Source: Bdellovibrionales bacterium (lineage in GTDB: Bacteria; Bdellovibrionota; Bdellovibrionia; Bdellovibrionales; Bdellovibrionaceae). From it: DNA of 64,000 nt. The stretch is taken from the NCBI GenBank assembly GCA_018266295.1, contig JAFEAQ010000006.1, positions 248,001 to 312,000 of the forward strand. Direction: 5' to 3'. The notes beneath the pieces were generated by a model that saw only the letters and a list, made by a program, of their open reading frames with translations, made no database searches and was not told the origin of the DNA. Positions 50,961 through 60,119 of the stretch are shown here, piece after piece. Position 1 is the first letter of the stretch, and each line of letters begins with the position of its first letter. The position numbers and the translations under genes are program-made.

Positions 50961-51494
50961 ATGTTAGGTATCGGCGAAAAATTCCCAGAGTTTAAATTGC
51001 AAGCCTGTGTTTCTCGTGAAAAAGGTAAAGAGTTCGCAGAAATCAGCAACGCAAATTTCAAAGGCTCTTGGGCTGTTATGTTCTTCTGGCCTCTCGATTT
51101 CACTTTCGTATGCCCTACTGAAATCGCTGAGTTCAACAAAGCTCACAAAGATTTCAATGCTCGTGAAGCGAAATTGTTTGGCTTGAGCGCGGACTCTCAC
51201 TTCACACACTTGGCTTGGCGTGAAAACCATGCTGATTTGAAAGACCTTCAATTCCCAATGATCGCAGACTACAACAAGTCTTTGACTCACACTTTGGGTA
51301 TTGCTTCTAAAGAAAACGGCGCTCCTTTGCGTGCAACTTACATCGTGGACCCAGAAGGTATCATCCGTTGGGTTTCTGTGAACGACTTGTCTGTAGGTCG
51401 TAACGTAAAAGAAGTAGTACGTACTTTGGATGCTTTGCAAACAGACGAACTTTGCCCATGCAACTGGGAAAAAGGCCAAAAAACTCTCGGCTAA
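50961..51494 (+). CDS. ahpC: Alkyl hydroperoxide reductase AhpC (peroxiredoxin)
   Basis: A 177-residue two-Cys-type peroxiredoxin that reduces H2O2 and organic peroxides. The peroxidatic cysteine is C51 (TFVCPTEI). The C-terminus carries CPC (C165, C167), the three-cysteine layout known from mycobacterial AhpC, which is recycled by AhpD rather than AhpF. AAGGAG precedes the start. Uniform, favoured codons suggest high expression. A terminator within a large inverted repeat follows. Confidence 0.96.
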   Translation: MLGIGEKFPEFKLQACVSREKGKEFAEISNANFKGSWAVMFFWPLDFTFVCPTEIAEFNKAHKDFNAREAKLFGLSADSHFTHLAWRENHADLKDLQFPMIADYNKSLTHTLGIASKENGAPLRATYIVDPEGIIRWVSVNDLSVGRNVKEVVRTLDALQTDELCPCNWEKGQKTLG

Positions 51495-51501
51495 TCCCGA
51501 G

Positions 51502-51657
51502 AAGGTACCAGGTCGCTTTTCAGAATTGACTTCCGAAAAGCGGATCTGGTCCGCATAAGTTTCAACGAAAACCGAATAGGCTCTGGTGACTTTTCTTTGA
51601 AAAGCCTCAGGGCCATTTTTTTAAAGGTGTCAATTCTGAAAAGCGACCTGGTACCTT
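51502..51657. repeat. Inverted-repeat cassette between ahpC and ahpD
   Basis: Two 29-base arms (51502-51530 and 51629-51657) are perfect inverted copies, with GGTACC near the outer ends. The 98-base core contains a GCGGA/TCCGC hairpin (51540-51554) and a terminator-like hairpin. It looks like a small mobile element (MITE-like) or a structured regulatory element. No target-site duplication is evident. Confidence 0.85.
51579..51622 (+). terminator. Terminator-like hairpin inside the cassette
   Basis: GGCTCTG/CAGGGCC outside and CTTTTC/GAAAAG inside form a long hairpin, followed by ATTTTTTT. It would separate ahpC from ahpD transcription unless read through. Confidence 0.65.
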
Positions 51658-51672
51658 TTAAGGAGTTATGTA

Positions 51673-52236
51673 ATGAATAACATCAATGAAAAAGTGGATG
51701 CGTTTCTTGAGAGCAACTACCCGAATGCAACAACCACGATCTATCGTGACCTTTCTTTGAACTTTAAAAAAGTATTGGAAGATTCCCCTCTGGAGCCGCA
51801 AGAACGTTTTATGAACTTGCTTTCAATCGCGGTCGCACTTGAGAACAAAGAGATGGTGGCACTTGCTAAGTCTGTATTGACTGAACTTGGCACGGCTACT
51901 GAAGTGATCCAAGAAGCGGCGGAAATCGCCGGCATCATGGGCATGAATAACGTCTACTACAAATTCAAATCATTCTTGCCACCGGAAGTTGCGGCGGCTG
52001 ATTACACTCGCGCAGGTCTTCGTATGAACTCATTGGGAAAACCAATCAGTGGCAAAAAAGATTTCGAAATGATGGCGCTGTCTGTGTCTATCGTAAATGC
52101 TTGCCCGGTGTGCGTTGCAAGCCACGAAAAAGCGGTTCGCAGTCATGACGTGTCTGCTGATAAAGTTCACGATCTTGCCCGCCTTGCTGCCGTGGCAAAA
52201 GGTCTGACAAGCTTGAAAAAAGCAATGACGCTTTAA
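51673..52236 (+). CDS. ahpD: Alkylhydroperoxidase AhpD
   Basis: A 187-residue carboxymuconolactone decarboxylase-fold thiol protein that hands electrons to AhpC. The active site ACPVCVASH has C144, C147 and H151, the CxxC-xxxH layout of AhpD. AAGGAG (51659-51664) sets the ATG and lies just outside the inverted repeat. It matches the CPC-type AhpC upstream. A terminator follows at 52259-52296. Confidence 0.95.
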   Translation: MNNINEKVDAFLESNYPNATTTIYRDLSLNFKKVLEDSPLEPQERFMNLLSIAVALENKEMVALAKSVLTELGTATEVIQEAAEIAGIMGMNNVYYKFKSFLPPEVAAADYTRAGLRMNSLGKPISGKKDFEMMALSVSIVNACPVCVASHEKAVRSHDVSADKVHDLARLAAVAKGLTSLKKAMTL

Positions 52237-52258
52237 TCGCTGTTCGCCCCTGTTCCTC

Positions 52259-52296
52259 CAAGCCGGTGGTCTGCTGAAGACGCCGGCTTTTTTTTT
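52259..52296 (+). terminator. Intrinsic terminator after ahpD
   Basis: AAGCCGG pairs with CCGGCTT across a 15-base loop and is followed by nine Ts. Confidence 0.8.
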
Positions 52297-52303
52297 CATA
52301 TCG

Positions 52304-52588
52304 TTAGTGCGCGTGACGATTGGTGAAGGCGTTTTTAATAAGCCCGACGACAATCATAATGATCGCCCCACCGACACCCGAGCCAATAATATTCGTCAGA
52401 ACGCCGTACAAAGTTTCCGGATGAGCCATCAGCATATTTGTGACAGGCCCACCGATCGCGCCACCAATCAAGCCGGCGACTGTATTCCCCAGCATACCAA
52501 GATCGTACTTTTTCATCGCATTGCCGGCGATATTCCCACCAACCGCCCCCGAAAGCAGACTGAGGACAAAGGAAATAAGATTCACCAT
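52304..52588 (-). CDS. Small glycine-rich membrane protein
   Basis: A 94-residue protein with three membrane segments rich in small residues (LSGAVGGNIAGNAM, NTVAGLIGGAIGGPV, NIIGSGVGGAIIMIVVGLI). The layout resembles the YeaQ/YmgE (GlsB) transglycosylase-associated small membrane proteins induced by stress, but similarity is only general. GGAGGAAGTT sets the ATG at 52588; ten upstream in-frame codons are not used. It is convergent with ahpD. Confidence 0.65.
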   Translation of the reverse strand: MVNLISFVLSLLSGAVGGNIAGNAMKKYDLGMLGNTVAGLIGGAIGGPVTNMLMAHPETLYGVLTNIIGSGVGGAIIMIVVGLIKNAFTNRHAH

Positions 52589-52685
52589 AACTTCCTCCTT
52601 CAAACAGATCTTAACCATTTTAATTCATCTGCTTGTGAGAAGCTCTTCCCTAACTCAAGATGACATTTCGTATTTCGAGGAAAAT

Positions 52686-53231
52686 CTAAGAGCGCAAGAG
52701 TTTGGCAAAGATCGCAGTGTCGCGGAAGCGTCCATCTTCGACACATTCTTGTAGAAGTGTGCCCTCGTGGCGATAGGCATTGCGCTTTGCTAAGCTCACA
52801 GAGCGAATATTATCGGCATTGCAACGGATCTCAATGCGGTTAAATCCGAGGCGTTTCAGCTCTTTTTCGACGAGTTCGACAGCCTCACTGACAAAGCCAT
52901 AGCCTTCGTAGGCTTTCTGAATCCCGTAACCGATTTCAGTGCGGTGATAAGTGTAATTGAGGCTATGAATATGAAAGCTGCCGATGATTTCTTGCTCAAG
53001 CCTCATGATGTAGACGACTTCGTCCTTTGGCAGCTCAAGATCCACCATCTGCAAATACCCGCGCATTTCCTCAACCGATTCGGTTCCGGGCCAACTGACA
53101 CCGCGAAGTTCGCGGTCTTTTAAAACGCACTCCCAAAGCTTTTCGGCGTGCGCGGTCGTGGCTTTTTCCAGCCACAACCGTGGACCCTTCAGGGAGTTTG
53201 CAAAAGGTTTCTTCTCGAGAGCTGTGATCAT
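52686..53231 (-). CDS. GNAT-family N-acetyltransferase (RimJ/RimL type)
   Basis: A 181-residue acetyl-CoA-dependent transferase. RimJ/L-type marks are GPRLWLEKAT near the start, IGSFHIHSLNYTYHRTEIGYGI, and the acetyl-CoA region AYEGYGFVSEAVELV, with NRIEIRCNADNIRSVSLAKRNAYRHEGTL at the end. The substrate may be a protein N-terminus or a small amine. Its start overlaps the stop of the prolyl oligopeptidase gene (TAATG), so the two are co-translated. Confidence 0.88.
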   Translation of the reverse strand: MITALEKKPFANSLKGPRLWLEKATTAHAEKLWECVLKDRELRGVSWPGTESVEEMRGYLQMVDLELPKDEVVYIMRLEQEIIGSFHIHSLNYTYHRTEIGYGIQKAYEGYGFVSEAVELVEKELKRLGFNRIEIRCNADNIRSVSLAKRNAYRHEGTLLQECVEDGRFRDTAIFAKLLRS

Positions 53232-55318
53232 TACTTCGCTAACTGCTGATGCAAGTAAACGTAAACATAGGCCATGGCCTTGGCTTGATCTTCAGGCTTC
53301 ACACCGCCACCACCGTGGCCGCCGTCTGTCGATTCAAAGAACAAGACATCGTGGCCGTACTCCTTCATGCGGGCCGCCATCTTACGAGCGTGACCCGGAT
53401 GAACACGGTCATCGGCTTGAGTCGTTTGGAAATAGATCTTTGGATATTTCTTTGTCTGAGAAATATTCTGGTACGGAGAGTACTTCAAAATAATTTCATG
53501 AAACTTTGGATCATCCGGATCACCGTACTCATCCGCCCAGCTCGCTCCTGGAGGAAGTTTCGTGTAGCGAATCATATCGAGGAGCGGAATCTGACAAACC
53601 ACCGCATTGAAAAGATCCGGGCGTTGCATCGTCACAGCACCCACAAGCAATCCCCCATTACTACCACCTTGGATCCCCAAGTGCTTTGGTGAGGTTATCT
53701 TGCGCGCAATCAGGTCTTCGGCGATCGCGATGAAGTCATCGTATGACTTTTGCTTGTTCTCTTTCATCGCAGCTTTGTGCCACTCAGGACCGAACTCACC
53801 GCCACCGCGAATATTCGCCATGACGTAAACGCCGCCCTTTTCAAGCCACTCACGCCCCATGGTTGGAGAATAAGCCGGCATACGAGAAATCTGAAAGCCA
53901 CCGTAGCCATAGAGCAAGGTCGGATTCTTGCCGTCATAGACAAGGTTCTTTGCGCGAACAACAGTGTACGGAATCTCAACTCCGTCTTTGCTCTTGACCC
54001 AGAATTGTTCTGTCACATACGGAGCTTCGTTGAAATACGACTTCATCTTTTTGATTTCTGTGACTGTTGCAGCTTCTTTCATGATCAAGCGGCGTGGCTG
54101 TAAGTAGCCTTCCTCTTGGAAGAGAATCGTGTCCGTGTATTCATCGGATGCTGAAAGATAGAACGAGTTCGGAGTATCAAAAGTTTTATCGAGTTGCCAC
54201 TTTCCACCCGCAATGGATTTCGCTTCATAGATTTGGCCACGAACGTTTTCACTGATGTGCAGGAAAAGACGGTCTTTGGTTTTTGTGAGACCTTCGACGG
54301 CAGAATGCAAAGTCGGTTCGTACACGAGCTCCACTTGTGAAGCTGGGATATCATCACCACTCATTGCGCTCCAAGGAACTGCAAGGACGCTGCCCGCTTT
54401 AAAGCCCTTCCAGTTGCCACGTGGGCCGAAAAAGACTTTCCCTTGTGCCACGACGGAGATGCCGGAATCTTTCGAGAGCGGCAATCTGTGTGGCTTCCAC
54501 TGAGCATCAAAAGTGTAATAATCAAGATCATCATAGTTCACGTAACGGCCAATGGCCGGCGTCACACGTCCTTGATCACGGATCGTGAACACCCACGTGG
54601 ACACGTCGGTCTTATTGCCTTCAAAAATAAGTTTTGCATTTGAAAAGGCTTCGCCTCGAGTCCAGAGGTAATTCTTTTTCGGATAACCTGAGTCCGTCAA
54701 TTGATCCGGCGTCAAAGCGGCGGCAACCATCAAGTGGTCTTTATCGAGCCATTCGTAGTTGCCTTTGCTTTCAGGAATCACGAAGCCACCCTTCACGAAC
54801 TCTTTCGTCGTCAAAGAGAACTCGCGCGATTCAGAAGCATCCTGGTTATTTTTTGACAGAGAAATCATGCACAGATCTGAACCTGGCAAATGAGTCGCGC
54901 CATGAAAAACCCATGGCTGATTTTCTTTTGCAGCCAGCGCATCGATGTCTAGCAAAATTTCCCATTGCGGATTTGCGGTCTTGTAGCTTTGCACCGTTGT
55001 ACGGCGCCAGATGCCGCGTTGATGAGTATCGTCTTGCCACAGGTTGTAAGCGTAACCGTCTCGCAGATTCACCATCGCGAGTTTGTCAGTGTCGACAAGG
55101 ATCTCGAGAATCTCTCTGGTGGTTTGCTGAAAGCGCGGATCATTTTCAAAAACTTTCTTCGTGATATCGCTTTCGTTCTGCGCCCAAGCCACGGCTTTCG
55201 CGCCATTGCGGTCTTCCAGCCACAAATAAGGATCGGTCATGTCGTCTCCTGCAAAGGAAATAAAAGGGAGAATAGAAATCAGGGTCCCTAAATAGATAAA
55301 TAGCTTCTTGCTTGCCAT
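53231..55318 (-). CDS. Secreted prolyl oligopeptidase (S9A)
   Basis: A 695-residue serine peptidase with a signal peptide (about residues 1-22, ending SFA), so it acts in the periplasm or outside. The N-terminal DPYLWLEDRNGAKAVAWAQ and beta-propeller region are followed by the alpha/beta-hydrolase domain with Ser in GGSNGG, Asp in ADDRVHPGH and His in TDGGHGG. It cuts short peptides after proline, plausible for digesting prey peptides (inference). It is followed by an overlapping acetyltransferase gene. Confidence 0.94.
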   Translation of the reverse strand: MASKKLFIYLGTLISILPFISFAGDDMTDPYLWLEDRNGAKAVAWAQNESDITKKVFENDPRFQQTTREILEILVDTDKLAMVNLRDGYAYNLWQDDTHQRGIWRRTTVQSYKTANPQWEILLDIDALAAKENQPWVFHGATHLPGSDLCMISLSKNNQDASESREFSLTTKEFVKGGFVIPESKGNYEWLDKDHLMVAAALTPDQLTDSGYPKKNYLWTRGEAFSNAKLIFEGNKTDVSTWVFTIRDQGRVTPAIGRYVNYDDLDYYTFDAQWKPHRLPLSKDSGISVVAQGKVFFGPRGNWKGFKAGSVLAVPWSAMSGDDIPASQVELVYEPTLHSAVEGLTKTKDRLFLHISENVRGQIYEAKSIAGGKWQLDKTFDTPNSFYLSASDEYTDTILFQEEGYLQPRRLIMKEAATVTEIKKMKSYFNEAPYVTEQFWVKSKDGVEIPYTVVRAKNLVYDGKNPTLLYGYGGFQISRMPAYSPTMGREWLEKGGVYVMANIRGGGEFGPEWHKAAMKENKQKSYDDFIAIAEDLIARKITSPKHLGIQGGSNGGLLVGAVTMQRPDLFNAVVCQIPLLDMIRYTKLPPGASWADEYGDPDDPKFHEIILKYSPYQNISQTKKYPKIYFQTTQADDRVHPGHARKMAARMKEYGHDVLFFESTDGGHGGGGVKPEDQAKAMAYVYVYLHQQLAK

Positions 55319-55342
55319 CAGACATGGTTAGCAAGAATGCGT

Positions 55343-55699
55343 CTATTCAGCAACTAATTCAACGGAGTGGCCGTCAGGATCTTGCAAAATGGCTTTTCTG
55401 CCGTCAGGCATATCGGTGGGATCAAGGATCATAATAACGCCGGGGATCGAACTCAATTTCTCGACTTTAGCTTCCATATCTTGGATGCGGAAGCCCATCA
55501 TTACCTTTGGATAATGCCCCGTCGTTGCTGATTGAATAGACATGAGGGAAAGCTCGAAACCTGCTAGGGAACTACGGAACAATTCTCCACCGATTGTGAC
55601 CTTCACTTTGGCAAACTTGCATCCCAGAATCTCGTAGAAACGAACCATATTCTCTAGATTCGGTGTATTAACGGTGATAGAAGTAAAAGCGATTCCCAT
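55343..55699 (-). CDS. VOC (glyoxalase/dioxygenase-fold) protein
   Basis: A 118-residue single-module protein of the vicinal oxygen chelate family: FTSITVNTPNLENMVRFYE at the start, MGFRIQDMEAKVEKL in the middle and AILQDPDGHSVELV at the end. Only part of the usual metal-ligand set is visible (H and E in the last motif), so the function cannot be assigned. It lies 24 bases before the oligopeptidase gene on the same strand and may head that operon. Confidence 0.82.
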   Translation of the reverse strand: MGIAFTSITVNTPNLENMVRFYEILGCKFAKVKVTIGGELFRSSLAGFELSLMSIQSATTGHYPKVMMGFRIQDMEAKVEKLSSIPGVIMILDPTDMPDGRKAILQDPDGHSVELVAE

Positions 55700-55785
55700 T
55701 CCTCTATGGCAGCTTTATATTGAAGCATAGTCAAGTTTCACGGACAGGGGCGGCTCCCTAAACAAGATATCTGGACCGAGGTTTT

Positions 55786-58413
55786 ATGACGACAAAACAA
55801 AGCCAAAAAATTTATTTAAAAGACTACACAAAACCTGATTTCGAAGTGGAATCAGTGGTATTGAATTTCGACCTGCATGAGGACTTTTGTCGGGTTGTTG
55901 CCACGAGCAAATTCAAGGCCGTCAATCCAGGAAAGCCCCTCCACCTTGAGGGCGTGGACCTTGAGCTCCTGAGCCTCTCACTGAACGGCGAGGCCCTCTC
56001 CCCGTCTCAGTACACCAAAACAGATGACTCTCTGGAGATCGCAAAAGTTCCCGCGATTTTTGAGCTCAAGATCGAGACCAAAATCTTTCCGCAGAAGAAC
56101 ACGTCCCTTGAAGGCCTTTACCGTTCTAACGAGACGTTCTGCACTCAGTGCGAAGCGCAAGGCTTCCGTAAAATCACCTACTTCATGGACCGTCCCGATG
56201 TGATGACGAAGTATGCTGTCACCATCGAAGCGGACAAAAAGAAATACCCGGTTCTTCTTTCTAATGGTGACCGTGTAAAAATCGAAGACCTCGGCAATGG
56301 CCGCCACAAAGCTTACTGGAACGATCCGCACAAGAAGCCGTGCTACTTGTTCGCACTCGTGGCCGGTGATCTCGGCGTGATCCGCGATGAGTTCACAACA
56401 AAATCAGGCCGCAAAGTTAATCTTGAAGTTTACGCCGCTCACGGCAAGCAAGAGCGTTGCTGGCACGCCATGGAGTCTTTGAAAAAATCCATGAAGTGGG
56501 ATGAAGACACTTTTGGTCTGCAGTACGATTTGAATGATTACATGATTGTAGCGATTGACGATTTCAACGCCGGCGCCATGGAGAATAAAGGTCTCAACAT
56601 CTTTAACTCACGTCTGGTGCTTGCGGATTCTCACTCAGCGACCGACACAGACTTTCACGCCATTGAATCTGTGGTGGCTCATGAATACTTCCATAACTGG
56701 ACCGGCAATAGAGTGACAGTCAGCAACTGGTTCCAGCTTTCTTTAAAAGAAGGCCTCACCGTCTTCCGCGATCAAGAATTCTCCGGCGATATGAACTCGC
56801 GTTCTGTCCAGAGAATTTTAGATGTCGATTCTTTGCGTGAGCGCCAGTTCACGGAAGATGCCGGACCGAACTCGCATCCGGTGCGCCCTGAGTCCTGCAT
56901 GTCGGTTGATAATTTCTTCACCGCAACGATTTACGAAAAAGGTGCGGAAGTGATTCGTATGATGCAAACCATGGTGGGCCGTAAAGGTTTCCGCAAAGGC
57001 ATGGATGAGTACTTTAAGCGCCATGACGGTCAAGCTGTCACGACGGAAGATTTCGCAGCGGCGATCTCGGAACCGAACGGCAAAGACTTCACGCAGTTCC
57101 GTCGCTGGTACAGCCAAGCCGGAACTCCGGAAGTGATTGTGTCTGAGGACTACAATCCACATAACAAAGAATATCACCTGACACTGGCTCAGAAGTACCA
57201 CCCGACTCCAGGCTATCCTGAGAAGAAGGCGTTTCATATCCCGCTTCTGATTGGCTTGTTGGACTCTCAAGGGAAAGAGATCGAGCTTCACAGCGAAAAA
57301 ATCGTTCGCAATAGCGATGGTCAGACTTTGATTGAACTTCGTGAAGACCTCGAGACCTACGTGTTCAGATTGGTTCCAGAGCGCCCTGTTCTTTCGATCC
57401 TTCGCGATCTCTCAGCCCCGGTGAATTTGAAATGGGATGCCCGCCTTGAAGATTTGTACTTCCTGATGGAAAAAGACACCGACGAATTCAACCGTCGTGA
57501 GTCCGCGCAAAAAATTGCGCTTCGCCTTTTCTCCGATTTGATTAAAGCTCATCAAAGTAAGAGTCCTCTGAAAGTGGACGAGAAATTCGTGAAAGCCATC
57601 GGCAAGATCCTTGCTGATGAAAAGCTCTCACCTGCTTTCAAAGCCCAGATGTTACAATTGCCTTCAGACATTCTACTAGCGCAACAAGAAGACGTCTTGG
57701 ATGCTCCGGCATTCTTTGCGGCCCGCAAGGCGCTTCGTCGCGCATTGGCTGCTGCCCATAAGGATACTTTCGCGAAGATTTATAATCAGTACCACGATGT
57801 GGAGCCACTCAGCCGCGATCCGAAAGTTTTCGGTCACCGTTTGCTGAAGAATATCGCCTTGAGCTTCTTGCAGGAGCTGGATGATACAAGCCTTACAGAA
57901 ATCGTGGTGCAACAGTACCAGACTGCCAAAAACATGACAGATCAGTTGGTGGCGCTGGAACTTCTCTGCAGCAGCGGCAGTTCATACCGCCCGAAAGCTC
58001 TCGAGGATTTCCATCAGAAATGGCACAACGACTCTGTCGTTTTAAACAAGTGGTTCACGGCACAGGCGTTCTCTTCCCGTAAAGATACTTTTGAAACGGT
58101 GAAGAACCTGACTCAGCATCCAAGTTTTAATATTAACAATCCAAACAACGTCTATGCGTTGTTGAGATCGTTTACTCAGAACTATGAGATCTTCCACAGC
58201 CCCGAGTACCCTGCCTACGAATTCCTCGCCGATATGATCTTGAAAATCGACGAGAAGAATCCGCAAGTGGCGGCTCGCTTATGCGCGGCTTTCAACTTCG
58301 TGAAGAAGCTTCCGCACGAAATGAAAGAACGGGCGTTGACTCAGATTCGCCGGGTGGTCGCGAGCGAAAAGCTCTCGAAAAACTCGCGGGAGCTTTTGCA
58401 AAGTGCTTTGTAG
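55786..58413 (+). CDS. pepN: Aminopeptidase N (M1 family)
   Basis: An 875-residue cytosolic zinc exopeptidase. The exopeptidase motif GAMEN is at 263-267, the zinc site is HEYFH (H299, E300, H303) with E322 (LKEGLT), and the four-domain length equals E. coli PepN. The N-terminal KIYLKDYTKPDF is typical of the PepN branch. It removes N-terminal residues from peptides, the final step of protein turnover. The SDR gene follows by 25 bases. Confidence 0.96.
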   Translation: MTTKQSQKIYLKDYTKPDFEVESVVLNFDLHEDFCRVVATSKFKAVNPGKPLHLEGVDLELLSLSLNGEALSPSQYTKTDDSLEIAKVPAIFELKIETKIFPQKNTSLEGLYRSNETFCTQCEAQGFRKITYFMDRPDVMTKYAVTIEADKKKYPVLLSNGDRVKIEDLGNGRHKAYWNDPHKKPCYLFALVAGDLGVIRDEFTTKSGRKVNLEVYAAHGKQERCWHAMESLKKSMKWDEDTFGLQYDLNDYMIVAIDDFNAGAMENKGLNIFNSRLVLADSHSATDTDFHAIESVVAHEYFHNWTGNRVTVSNWFQLSLKEGLTVFRDQEFSGDMNSRSVQRILDVDSLRERQFTEDAGPNSHPVRPESCMSVDNFFTATIYEKGAEVIRMMQTMVGRKGFRKGMDEYFKRHDGQAVTTEDFAAAISEPNGKDFTQFRRWYSQAGTPEVIVSEDYNPHNKEYHLTLAQKYHPTPGYPEKKAFHIPLLIGLLDSQGKEIELHSEKIVRNSDGQTLIELREDLETYVFRLVPERPVLSILRDLSAPVNLKWDARLEDLYFLMEKDTDEFNRRESAQKIALRLFSDLIKAHQSKSPLKVDEKFVKAIGKILADEKLSPAFKAQMLQLPSDILLAQQEDVLDAPAFFAARKALRRALAAAHKDTFAKIYNQYHDVEPLSRDPKVFGHRLLKNIALSFLQELDDTSLTEIVVQQYQTAKNMTDQLVALELLCSSGSSYRPKALEDFHQKWHNDSVVLNKWFTAQAFSSRKDTFETVKNLTQHPSFNINNPNNVYALLRSFTQNYEIFHSPEYPAYEFLADMILKIDEKNPQVAARLCAAFNFVKKLPHEMKERALTQIRRVVASEKLSKNSRELLQSAL

Positions 58414-58438
58414 TTTTAAACTTTAAGGAGTTCGCATC

Positions 58439-59149
58439 ATGAAGAAAGTCGCCATTGTTACCGGAGCCAGCCGCGGATTAGGACATGCCACCAGCGAGGC
58501 CCTCGCCCGCATGGGATACAAAGTGATTATGGCGATGCGCAGTCCTGAAAAAGCTCAGGCCGATATCAACAAGCTCAAAATGAAAGACTTGGATGTCACG
58601 GCGATGAAGCTCGATGTTTCAAATGAAAAATCCATCGAGAGCTTTGTGAACGAGTTCAAACGCGAAGTCGGCGCACTGGATGTCCTGGTGAATAACGCCG
58701 GCATCTTCATCGACGATGAAGACGGCGGTAACGACGACGTCTTCAAAACTAAATCCTCAACGATCCAAAAAACTTTTACGACAAACACCCTGGGTCCGTT
58801 CCTGCTGATTCAAAAGCTCCTCCCGATGATGATCAACGACGGCTACGGCCGCATCGTGAACATCTCGAGCGGCATGGGACAACTCAAAGACATGAACCAA
58901 GCCTATGCGGCTTATCGCATTTCAAAGACGGCTCTGAATGTAGTCACGAGAGTTTTCTCTGAAGAAACCAAAGGCACAGATGTCTTGGTGAACTCCGTCT
59001 GCCCAGGCTGGGTGCAAACCGATATGGGTGGCAAAGGTGCCAACCGCACGATCGACCAAGGCATCAAGGGCATTGTATGGGCAGCGACTCTGCCAAAGGG
59101 CGGCCCGACGGGCGGCTTCTTCCGCGACGGCGAACGCCTCGATTGGTAA
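58439..59149 (+). CDS. Short-chain dehydrogenase/reductase
   Basis: A 236-residue classical SDR. The NAD(P) motif TGASRGLG (8-15), NNAG, and the catalytic YRISK tail (Tyr and Lys) with the upstream NISSGMG are present. The arginine after the serine in TGASRG favours NADPH. The C-terminal GPTGGFFRDGERLDW is like carbonyl reductase-type SDRs. AAGGAG precedes the start. Substrate unknown; probably co-transcribed with pepN. Confidence 0.9.
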   Translation: MKKVAIVTGASRGLGHATSEALARMGYKVIMAMRSPEKAQADINKLKMKDLDVTAMKLDVSNEKSIESFVNEFKREVGALDVLVNNAGIFIDDEDGGNDDVFKTKSSTIQKTFTTNTLGPFLLIQKLLPMMINDGYGRIVNISSGMGQLKDMNQAYAAYRISKTALNVVTRVFSEETKGTDVLVNSVCPGWVQTDMGGKGANRTIDQGIKGIVWAATLPKGGPTGGFFRDGERLDW

Positions 59150-59218
59150 TTTCTGAAACTGATCGGTTTTAACAGTGATGGGGATTGCTGGCTCCGCGGC
59201 TCTTTCTGCATCCTGCAA

Positions 59219-59351
59219 TTGGAGGCTCTGCCTCCAAGCCTCCGTTACAGTCGGGCATCGTGCCCGCCTGTCCAACGTACATGAGGGCATTCTAAGTTAG
59301 TCAGTACTTGTCTTAGAGTTCTTTAGAACTCTGGCCACGATGGCCAGAGTT
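59219..59351. repeat. Cluster of short-loop hairpins downstream of the SDR gene
   Basis: Three perfect hairpins have three-base loops: TTGGAGGC/GCCTCCAA (59219-59237), CGGGCA/TGCCCG (59252-59266) and AACTCTGGCCA/TGGCCAGAGTT (59327-59351). A fourth, AGAGTTC/GAACTCT (59315-59332), shares bases with the last and cannot form with it. The 268-base gap otherwise contains no gene. Possible remnants of small repeats or a structured RNA. Confidence 0.7.
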
Positions 59352-59417
59352 TCCCGTTCTCACGGATGGATGGCCGTCGCTGTGTCCTTACTGGGCGTAA
59401 GAACCACCAAATACTTT

Positions 59418-60119
59418 CTAATTACTGATACGCTTACACTGGCGGAGGAATTCTTCGCGAGTTTGCACTTTGGTACGGAAGTGACCACGGACTTCTGTAG
59501 TCACTGTGGAACTTGCCGTGTCTTCGATACCGCGAGCGATCACACAGTAGTGTTTGGCATCAATGTACACCGCCACATGTTCAGTATCCAAAACATACTG
59601 CAAACAATCGGCGATCTGTTTGGTCAGGCGCTCTTGCACCTGTGGACGGCGGCTAAAGAACTGGACGATGCGGTTGATCTTTGAAAGACCAATGACTTTT
59701 TTATTTGGGATATAGGCCACGGTCGCAACACCGTCGATCGTGAGGAAGTGATGCTCACAGAAAGACAAAGTCGAGACTCCGGAAACACAGATCATCTGAT
59801 CGTATTCCATCTTGTTTTCAATCACAGTCATCTTTGGGAAGTGCTCGGGATTTAAACCGCTGAAAATCTCATTCACGTACATTTTAGCCACGCGACGAGG
59901 AGTGTCCTTCAATGAATCATCGGTCAAATCTAGACCGAGAATTTCCATAATTTCAGTGAATTTCTCAGTGATCTTTTCAATCTTCTGATCTTTGCTGAGG
60001 CTGTTCTTAATCATCGGCGTGGGCATCACATGCGAAAGGATATCCAGAGCCGAGAACTGATGGTGCTTTGGCGGAACAGGTGTGGCTACAGCTTTTGCAG
60101 ATTTCGAAGTCTTTTTCAT
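59418..60119 (-). CDS. folE: GTP cyclohydrolase I
   Basis: A 233-residue enzyme that converts GTP to 7,8-dihydroneopterin triphosphate for folate. Zinc ligands C121 and H124 (FCEHHFLTIDG) and a later cysteine (HYCVIARGIED) are present, as is SKINRIVQFFSRRPQVQERLTKQI. The N-terminal 40 residues are a lysine-rich extension not needed for catalysis. Single gene, convergent with the SDR unit across the hairpin cluster. Confidence 0.95.
   Translation of the reverse strand: MKKTSKSAKAVATPVPPKHHQFSALDILSHVMPTPMIKNSLSKDQKIEKITEKFTEIMEILGLDLTDDSLKDTPRRVAKMYVNEIFSGLNPEHFPKMTVIENKMEYDQMICVSGVSTLSFCEHHFLTIDGVATVAYIPNKKVIGLSKINRIVQFFSRRPQVQERLTKQIADCLQYVLDTEHVAVYIDAKHYCVIARGIEDTASSTVTTEVRGHFRTKVQTREEFLRQCKRISN

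Noticed and set aside
51495-51672. Target-site duplication around the inverted-repeat cassette
   Set aside because: The bases flanking the arms do not repeat convincingly, so recent transposition is not shown by the sequence.
54634-55164. 176-residue plus-strand frame within the prolyl oligopeptidase gene
   Set aside because: Antisense shadow of a gene with an intact catalytic triad.
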